DNA from: an uncultured bacterium
Lineage (GTDB): Bacteria; Bacteroidota; Bacteroidia; Bacteroidales; Bacteroidaceae
Assembly (NCBI GenBank): GCA_945788485.1
Contig: CALZMB010000009.1
Location: forward strand, 1 to 19,162
Direction: 5' to 3'
DNA length: 19,162 nucleotides
Translations under genes and position numbers: made by a program
The notes under the pieces: model-generated
Databases searched by the model: none
The model's input: the letters and a program-made list of their open reading frames with translations, nothing else
Told to the model about the DNA's origin: nothing
Shown: positions 13,593 through 19,162 of the stretch, in pieces
Numbering within the stretch: the first letter of the stretch is position 1
Layout of the letters: each line of letters starts with the position of its first letter

Positions 13593-15524
13593 CTAAGAAT
13601 CTTTTGCTGTTTGTGTGTACGTTGTCGCAATGCAAATCCTGTTGTTCTCTATCTTCACTTTGCCTTCGGTGTAGAGTGTGAGAATCGTCTGTTCGGTCAT
13701 GTTTTGCGGATGGTGCAGGCTTTGGTAGATTTCAGAGAGCCTGTGGGGCTTTCCGTCGGAGAGAATGGCGAGGATGTCAGAGAGGCATCCCGCGCTGTCG
13801 GGTGTTGTGCCGGATGCTTGTTTGCGTTTGGCTATGCAGATGTCGCAAGCTTCGCAGTCGGTTTTTGACGTTTCGCCGAAATATCTGACGAGGAATGTTT
13901 GCCGGCAGATGATGTCTTCTCTGCAATAGGCAATCATGTTCTCGATGTTGTCATCCATAACCTTTCGTCGTGTCTCGTAAACATCTTTGCCGAGCTTCAC
14001 TTCGTATCCGTCAACCCTGTCTATCAGGAATGTCAGCTTCGGATTGGTGCGCGGCGGCACGAAATCAATGATATGTTTCCGTCTGAGGAAAGAGAACGCT
14101 ACATGGATGCTTTGCGGGCGGCATTTCAGTTTGCGTGCCATATCTTCGTCGTCAACGAAGACATAGTCGGTGAAGATGCCTTCGCAGCGGCGTACGAGGT
14201 ACTCTATGATTTGGTCTTCAAAATCGTCTATGTCGTTGAGTCTGTAAAGTTCGTCGCGCTTCACGGTGAAGTGTACTCTGTAGAAGCTGTCGGGGTCTGT
14301 GTTGTAGAAGATGTATCCGGCATTGTGCAGGATTCTCATTGCGGCGTCGGTCTGGTTCTGCATATATTTGTATTGGGCGCAGAACTTTGCCAAAGGGAAG
14401 ATGAAGGAGTGGCCTTTTCCCATGCCTACACCTATTTGATAGAAATATGCGATATGTTCGTAAACGTCTCGTATGAACGCTTTGTCTGGGAATGCGTTAG
14501 CGAGGCGTTTGCGCATAGTGCTCTCCGCCGATGGACTGAGCAGCAGCACTGCGTATGCATGTTGTCCGTCTCGCCCTGCCCTGCCTGCTTCTTGAAAATA
14601 TGCCTCTATCGAATTTGGCACATCGGCATGTATGACAATCCGCACGTCAGGTTTGTCGATGCCCATGCCGAAGGCGTTTGTGGCAACGATGACACGTTTT
14701 TTGTTTGTCTGCCAGTCTTCTTGATGCTTGTTCTTTACGGCGATGTCAAGTCCGGCATGGAAGTATGTTGAGGTGAAGCCGGCCTTCTCCAGTTCTATGC
14801 TCAGCTCGTGTGTCTTGAGGCGGCTCATGGTGTAGATGATGGCGCTGCCTTGTGTGTTTTTCAAGATGTGTATAATCTCTTCCGTTATGTCTTTCGTACG
14901 TCTGACAACGTATGAGAGGTTGTCGCGTCTGAACGACATCCGGAAGATGTTGTCGTCTTTGAAGTCTAACTGTGTCCTGATGTCCTGAATGACTTTGGGT
15001 GTAGCTGTGGCAGTGAGTGCAAGGACGGCTTTTCCGGGCAGATGGCGGCGCAGGACAGTTATCTTCTTGTATGCAGGCCTGAAGTCGTGCCCCCATTGTG
15101 AGATGCAGTGTGCTTCGTCAACGGTGATGAAGCTGACCTTGATATGTTTCAGCTTCGTGAGGAAGAAAGGCGATTCTATTCTCTCTGGCGAGATGTACAG
15201 GAGTTTTATTTTGCCGTAAATACAGTTGTCCAAGACCTGAACAATTTGCTGGTGGCATAGCCCTGAATGCAGTGCGTAGGCTGTTATGCCTCGTCTTCTG
15301 AGGTTCTGAACCTGGTCGTTCATCAGCGAGATGAGTGGCGTGATGACGATGCACACTCCAGGCATCGCCATTGCGGGCACCTGGAATGTTATGGATTTCC
15401 CTCCTCCGGTGGGCATGAGGCCGAGTGTGTCGCTGCCTTTTGAGATGCTGTCGATAATCTCTTCTTGTATGCCTCTGAAGCTGTCATACCCCCAATATTG
15501 TTTCAGAATCTCTTTGTGCGTCAC
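13593..15524 (-). CDS. recQ: RecQ-family ATP-dependent DNA helicase (GTG start)
   Basis: A 3'-5' helicase of 643 residues for DNA repair and recombination. Lobe 1 has Walker A PTGGGKS (38-44), LISLMNDQ, DEAH (136-139) followed by CISQWGHDFRP, and TATAT. Lobe 2 has ATNAFGMGIDKPDVR and the arginine-finger motif EAGRAGRDG. Zinc cysteines C540, C557, C560 and C563 occur in a CRQTFLVRYFGE...CEACDIC pattern, but about 190 residues lie between lobe 2 and this motif, much more than in E. coli RecQ. A short winged-helix-like tail (SDGKPHRLSEIY) follows; no HRDC domain is apparent. GTG at 15524 is the start. It follows recJ by 84 bp of octamer repeats, so both may be transcribed together. Confidence 0.94.
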   Translation of the reverse strand: MTHKEILKQYWGYDSFRGIQEEIIDSISKGSDTLGLMPTGGGKSITFQVPAMAMPGVCIVITPLISLMNDQVQNLRRRGITAYALHSGLCHQQIVQVLDNCIYGKIKLLYISPERIESPFFLTKLKHIKVSFITVDEAHCISQWGHDFRPAYKKITVLRRHLPGKAVLALTATATPKVIQDIRTQLDFKDDNIFRMSFRRDNLSYVVRRTKDITEEIIHILKNTQGSAIIYTMSRLKTHELSIELEKAGFTSTYFHAGLDIAVKNKHQEDWQTNKKRVIVATNAFGMGIDKPDVRIVIHADVPNSIEAYFQEAGRAGRDGQHAYAVLLLSPSAESTMRKRLANAFPDKAFIRDVYEHIAYFYQIGVGMGKGHSFIFPLAKFCAQYKYMQNQTDAAMRILHNAGYIFYNTDPDSFYRVHFTVKRDELYRLNDIDDFEDQIIEYLVRRCEGIFTDYVFVDDEDMARKLKCRPQSIHVAFSFLRRKHIIDFVPPRTNPKLTFLIDRVDGYEVKLGKDVYETRRKVMDDNIENMIAYCREDIICRQTFLVRYFGETSKTDCEACDICIAKRKQASGTTPDSAGCLSDILAILSDGKPHRLSEIYQSLHHPQNMTEQTILTLYTEGKVKIENNRICIATTYTQTAKDS

Positions 15525-15534
15525 AGTTTTTTTT

Positions 15535-15603
15535 TAGTTGACAAGTTTACGAGTTTACGAGTTGACAAGTTGTTTCCTAATTAGTTGACAAGTTGACAAC
15601 TAA
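15535..15603. repeat. Octamer repeats between recJ and recQ
   Basis: Direct copies of the unit (A/G)AGTTGAC on the + strand: TAGTTGAC, AAGTTTAC, GAGTTTAC, GAGTTGAC and a partial copy from 15535 to 15572, then TAGTTGAC and AAGTTGAC at 15582-15597. The last part folds as TTAGTTG (15581-15587) with CAACTAA (15597-15603). It fills nearly the whole gap between the two genes. The same unit occurs again upstream of recJ. Confidence 0.85.
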
Positions 15604-15608
15604 AAAAT

Positions 15609-17342
15609 TCAACCCCTTTCGTCAGTGACATCAGTGCGGATGTCTTCTATCTGCAGTTGTATGGCGCCATGCCGATAGATGTTTTCTTCGATGGTGTAAG
15701 CGATGTCGAACGATCGTCTTGACTTTATGTATCTCGCTGCTGCCGACTGTCCGAAGGCTATGCCGTTCATGATGTTGTTCGACTTTGAATCGACGAGCTC
15801 GAGTTTGATGTGTTCTTGCTGTCTGCCGACAACCTTTGATGTCCCGAAGTCATACACCTCTTCTGTAGCGAAAAGCGGCTTTGTGTTTCCTGGTCCGAAG
15901 GGAGCGAACTTCCTGAGGTCAGAGTGCAGTTTCTTTGTTATCTCCCGGAATTCGAGCAAGGCGTCGATGTGCAGTATCGGCTCGGTTTGCTCTGGCATGA
16001 TATGCTTATCGACATACTCCTGGAACTTGCTTTGGAACTGTTTCACGTTCTCCCATTTCAGCGTGAGGCCGCAGGCGTAGGTGTGTCCTCCGAAATTGAG
16101 CAGCAGGTCTCGGCACGACTTTATGGCGGCGTAGATGTCGAAGCCTGCGACGGAGCGCGCTGAGCCTGTGGCGAGGTCGCCGTCTCGCGTGATGACGACG
16201 GTGGGGCGGAAATAAATCTCAGTGAGGCGTGACGCCACGATGCCGATGACACCTTTCTTCCATCCCTCGTCGTACAGGACGATGCTTGACTGGTGTTTCT
16301 GGTTCTCGAGGCGTTCCACGATCTGGTTCGCCTCGTCTGTCATCTGTTTGTCTATATCTTTGCGCTGCTCGTTGTATTCGTTTATCTGTTCAGACACTTT
16401 GAGCGCATGTGCATAGTCTTTCTCTACGAGCAGATCGACGCTCTCTTTCCCGTTCTCCATTCTGCCGCTGGCATTGATGCGCGGTCCGATTTTGAATGTG
16501 ATGTCGCTCATGGTGACCTGCCGTCCGGTCATGCCGCAGACTTCTATTATCGCCTTCAGTCCTGTCGATGGTTCCTGGTTGAGTTGCCGCAGTCCGTGAT
16601 ATGCGAGTATGCGGTTCTCGCTCTCTATGGGCACGAGGTCTGCCGCCACGCTGACGGCGCATAGGTCGAGCATGGGTTGCAGCTGTGCGAATGGTATGCC
16701 GTTGCTGCGTGCGAATCCCTGCATGAATTTGAATCCTACGCCGCATCCGCAGAGGTGCTTGAAGGGGTAGGTGTCGTCTTTTCGCTTCGGATTCAGTATT
16801 GCCACGGCGCACGGCAATGTCTCGTCCGGGACATGATGGTCGCAGACGATGAAGTCGATGCCTAATGATTTGGCATACGCAATCTCGTCAATAGCCTTTA
16901 TGCCGCAATCGAGGATGATGATGAGAGATACGCCGTTTGCTTTCGCATAGTCTATGCCTTTCTTCGATACGCCATATCCTTCGTCGTAGCGGTCGGGGAT
17001 ATAATAGTCGATGTTAGAATAGAACTGTTGCAGGAATTTATATACGAGTGCGACTGCTGTGCATCCGTCAACGTCGTAGTCTCCATAAACGAGAATGCGT
17101 TCTTTTCTTCCGATGGCATCGTTCAGCCTATCCACCGCGAGGTCCATGTCTTTCATCAAGAACGGGTTGATGAGGTCTGTCAGCTGTGGACGGAAGAATC
17201 TTTTTGCTGCTGATTCAGTGGTAATGCCACGCCTCAGTAGTAGTCGAGCGAGCACCGGGGCGACATTCATTTTCTTTGCGAGTGTCTGTGCCGCGCTTTC
17301 CTCAGCCTCTGAGGTCGGAGTATATTTCCATTTGAAGTGCAT
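15609..17342 (-). CDS. recJ: Single-stranded-DNA exonuclease RecJ
   Basis: A 5'-3' ssDNA exonuclease of the DHH family that works with RecQ in gap repair and recombination. The 577 residues show motif I GDYDVDG (D88, D90, D92), ILDCGIKA (D145), CDHH (D168, H169, H170), SVAADLVP (D235), IGPRINASGRM, and the DHHA1 motif GGHTYACGL (GGH at 418-420). An OB-like C-terminal domain follows (about 450-577). All metal ligands expected of the family are present. ATG start at 17342. It is flanked on both sides by octamer repeats, and lies directly upstream of recQ, a functional pairing: RecQ unwinds, RecJ degrades the displaced 5' strand. Confidence 0.95.
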   Translation of the reverse strand: MHFKWKYTPTSEAEESAAQTLAKKMNVAPVLARLLLRRGITTESAAKRFFRPQLTDLINPFLMKDMDLAVDRLNDAIGRKERILVYGDYDVDGCTAVALVYKFLQQFYSNIDYYIPDRYDEGYGVSKKGIDYAKANGVSLIIILDCGIKAIDEIAYAKSLGIDFIVCDHHVPDETLPCAVAILNPKRKDDTYPFKHLCGCGVGFKFMQGFARSNGIPFAQLQPMLDLCAVSVAADLVPIESENRILAYHGLRQLNQEPSTGLKAIIEVCGMTGRQVTMSDITFKIGPRINASGRMENGKESVDLLVEKDYAHALKVSEQINEYNEQRKDIDKQMTDEANQIVERLENQKHQSSIVLYDEGWKKGVIGIVASRLTEIYFRPTVVITRDGDLATGSARSVAGFDIYAAIKSCRDLLLNFGGHTYACGLTLKWENVKQFQSKFQEYVDKHIMPEQTEPILHIDALLEFREITKKLHSDLRKFAPFGPGNTKPLFATEEVYDFGTSKVVGRQQEHIKLELVDSKSNNIMNGIAFGQSAAARYIKSRRSFDIAYTIEENIYRHGAIQLQIEDIRTDVTDERG

Positions 17343-17359
17343 AGTCTTTTATAGTGTTT

Positions 17360-17474
17360 TAGTTGACGAGTAAACAAGTTGACGAGTTGACAAGTTATAT
17401 GTACTGTCATCTCAAAACTTGTCACTCAAATACTATCAACTTGTCAACTCGTCAACTTGTCAACTCGTCAACTC
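17360..17474. repeat. Octamer array forming a 36-bp inverted repeat upstream of recJ
   Basis: The left arm (17361-17396) has direct copies of (A/G)AGTTGAC; the right arm (17438-17473) has the reverse complement GTCAACT(C/T). The arms pair at 34 of 36 positions across 41 nt. On the left TTTT adjoins the arm and on the right AAAAAAAA follows after one base, so the stem may extend further. No T-run follows the hairpin on either strand, so it is not a classical terminator. It fills most of the gap between the C1B peptidase and recJ. Confidence 0.88.
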
Positions 17475-17485
17475 AAAAAAAACAA

Positions 17486-18703
17486 TCAGATTCCGAGTTT
17501 CTTTCTGATGTCCTTAGGTATAGCGTTTTTGTTCACCATATAGTCCATTGTCTTTGCTATGATGAAGTTCTTTGACATATACCATGTGCCTTTATACTCG
17601 TTGTCTGTGCCCCATGAGTTTTTCACCATGTAGTATTCGCGTCCGGTCTGGTCTTTCGCTATGCCGTAGATGAGCATTCCGTGGTCGTCGGTGAGTGTCC
17701 AGTTGTCATACTCTTTCTGACGCTGTTCTTGCGACGGTGTAAGTTCTTTCACCGACACTCCGGCTTCTTTTATCTTGTCTTTTTTCTCTGCTGCGGACAG
17801 TTTCAGCCATTTCGCCATGTCAGAGCCTTCGAGGCCTTGCGGCGCTTTCTCGTCAATGAGAAGCGCGATGCCGTTGCGTGTGAATCCGCTCTCAGACACG
17901 TCTCCGCCCCATGCCACGGTGTAGCCGTTCATGATGGCGTTGTCGATGACGGCAGCCATCTCGTCGATAGGCAGGTTCCAAGAGTGCGGCTGACGCCAGT
18001 TGTCCTGCACCTCTACCGGGAAAGCGGTGTAGAAAGGATGGTGTGTGTAGGATGTGATGGTGACATAGTCGTTCCAGTCGAGGCCGAGCGACTCTGCGAA
18101 CTGTGTCGGCGTGTAGGTCTTGCCTTCGTATTTGAAAGTCTCCGGGCACTTGCCGAGATAAGCGTCGAGTATGCCCTGCAGGCCGTTCTTCCATGTCGGA
18201 GAGATGGTTTTCGCGGTGCTCTTTGCCACTGCATCGACGTATGGCTCCATTACGCCGAAGAACTCGTTGAAGTTGTTGAGCGTGTCGCCGTACATTGTGC
18301 CTGGCGCCGGCATGGCTTCTTCAGGGCAGATGCCGTATGTCTTGAGGACATAGAGGACGTCGTATGCCGAGCCGCCTTGTGAGAACTGTGCGTCGCCGTG
18401 CATACGTACCTTCACCACGGCTCTGTCCATGTAGTTCTTGTTGCATACGAACATTTCGCAGAGGTCGTATGTCTTGTTTTTCTTTTTCAGAATCTCAGCT
18501 TCAAAGAACGAGAGGGTTGAATAGTTCCAGCAGGTGCCGGAGCGGGCTTGGTTCTTCACTGAAGTGATGGGGTTCTCCTTAATCACAGTAAAGACAGGTT
18601 TGTTCTTGTCCACTGAATCCTTTTTCTCTGCTGTTGCAGCAGGTTGTGCCATGACTGCTGTGACGGTAGCCATCATGACTGCGAGTGAATAGATTTTCTT
18701 CAT
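17486..18703 (-). CDS. Exported C1B cysteine peptidase (bleomycin hydrolase / PepC family)
   Basis: A papain-like aminopeptidase of 405 residues. Residues 1-19 form a Sec signal peptide (KKIYSLAVMMATVTAVMA). The catalytic site is Q52 and C58 in QARSGTCWNYST, His in DDHGMLIYGIA and Asn in VKNSWGT. Cytoplasmic PepC and bleomycin hydrolase have no signal peptide, so a secreted form is a departure seen in Bacteroidota; it would trim peptides in the periplasm or outside. The ATG at 18703 is preceded by an A-rich leader (ACAAAAAAACAATAAC). The frame is open to 18757, but those 18 residues would bury the signal peptide. It follows the aminopeptidase P gene by 78 bp with no promoter seen. Confidence 0.92.
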   Translation of the reverse strand: MKKIYSLAVMMATVTAVMAQPAATAEKKDSVDKNKPVFTVIKENPITSVKNQARSGTCWNYSTLSFFEAEILKKKNKTYDLCEMFVCNKNYMDRAVVKVRMHGDAQFSQGGSAYDVLYVLKTYGICPEEAMPAPGTMYGDTLNNFNEFFGVMEPYVDAVAKSTAKTISPTWKNGLQGILDAYLGKCPETFKYEGKTYTPTQFAESLGLDWNDYVTITSYTHHPFYTAFPVEVQDNWRQPHSWNLPIDEMAAVIDNAIMNGYTVAWGGDVSESGFTRNGIALLIDEKAPQGLEGSDMAKWLKLSAAEKKDKIKEAGVSVKELTPSQEQRQKEYDNWTLTDDHGMLIYGIAKDQTGREYYMVKNSWGTDNEYKGTWYMSKNFIIAKTMDYMVNKNAIPKDIRKKLGI

Positions 18704-18781
18704 GTTATTGTTTTTTTGTATTAGGGTTTGTCGCTTTTCTTGTTGCCGCGGAGGCATGGTTTGCGCAATGTCCGTGATTTG

Positions 18782-19162
18782 TCACTCCGCGTTCTCTGCC
18801 ATGTATCGTTCTACGTCGGCAGTGTGGTATGGTATGACTTTCTCGCCCAGGAATCGGCATCCGTTCTCAGTGATGAGTATGTCGTCCTCGATACGTATTC
18901 CGCCGAAGTCTTTGTATGTCTCAAGGAGGTCGAAGTTGATGAAGTCCTTGCAGTGTCCCTTCGCTTTCCAGTCGTCGATGAGGGCGGGTATGAAATATAT
19001 TCCCGGTTCGTCGGTGATTACGAAGCCTTCCTCAAGCCTGCGTCCCATTCTGAGGCAGTTGGTGCCGAACTGGTCGAGGCGCGGCCGCGTCTCGTTGTCG
19101 AATCCCACATGAATCTGTCCCAGTCCTTCCATGTCGTGAACGTCCATGCCCATCATGTGTCC
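18782..19162 (-). CDS. Aminopeptidase P (Xaa-Pro aminopeptidase), C-terminal part
   Basis: The gene is cut by the window edge; 127 codons of its 3' end are present and the frame is open to position 19162. It is the M24B catalytic domain: GHMMGMDVHD with the metal-binding His, TDEPGIYF with a Glu ligand, and GGIRIEDDILIT with the second Glu ligand. The two Asp ligands would lie outside the window. The C-terminal tail (VIPYHTADVERYMA) is typical of the family. It removes the N-terminal residue before proline, complementing the DPP IV and C1B peptidase also found here. An internal ATG at 19156 is not the true start. Confidence 0.92.
   Translation of the reverse strand, partial: GHMMGMDVHDMEGLGQIHVGFDNETRPRLDQFGTNCLRMGRRLEEGFVITDEPGIYFIPALIDDWKAKGHCKDFINFDLLETYKDFGGIRIEDDILITENGCRFLGEKVIPYHTADVERYMAENAE

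Noticed and set aside
13899..14771. 290-codon + strand frame opposite recQ
   Set aside because: Antisense shadow; recQ has all helicase motifs in the other strand.
17360..17474. Ordinary transcription terminator between the C1B peptidase and recJ
   Set aside because: The stem is not followed by a T-run on either strand. The T-run on the - strand lies before the stem.
17681..18382. 233-codon + strand frame opposite the C1B peptidase
   Set aside because: Antisense shadow with Arg/Val/Cys-rich composition and no domain.

Overview
The window looks like a chromosomal segment from the Bacteroidota, most probably Prevotellaceae (inference). The signs are: promoters of the Bacteroidota type (TTTG, about 20 bp, then TAnnTTTG); A-rich leaders with almost no Shine-Dalgarno sequences; several TTG or GTG starts; a GldB-like lipoprotein; a DAHP synthase with a C-terminal chorismate mutase; and the gene order pheA / aminotransferase / aroG-CM / tyrA.

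Layout. Positions 1-708 hold no gene I can defend, only a decaying 22-bp tandem repeat and GC-rich dyads. From 709 to 7310 everything is on the + strand: a HAD phosphatase, methionine aminopeptidase (map), tsaD, a stand-alone CinA C-terminal amidohydrolase, a GldB-like lipoprotein with a TTG start, and an exported dipeptidyl peptidase IV. A strong bidirectional terminator at 7348-7397 separates this block from the convergent - strand block. Reading the - strand from right to left, that block holds the 3' part of an aminopeptidase P, an exported C1B cysteine peptidase, recJ, recQ, then the aromatic operon (leader, pheA, aminotransferase, aroG-CM, tyrA), then a response regulator and a histidine kinase.

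The most interesting element is the control region of the aromatic operon (13255-13488, - strand). A good promoter is followed by a 24-codon ORF containing seven aromatic codons in a row (Y-F-Y-F-Y-Y-F), then an intrinsic terminator just before pheA. A 10-nt segment at the end of the little ORF is perfectly complementary to the 5' arm of the terminator. These are the parts of a very compact ribosome-mediated attenuator that would read Phe-tRNA and Tyr-tRNA together, which suits an operon making both amino acids.

Other points: octamer repeats ((A/G)AGTTGAC) on both sides of recJ, one set forming a 36-bp inverted repeat; a 22-bp duplication across the cinA stop codon; a RegA-like response regulator (receiver plus Fis-type helix only); and a RecQ whose zinc cysteines lie far from the helicase core. 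DPP IV, the C1B peptidase and aminopeptidase P suggest active use of peptides.
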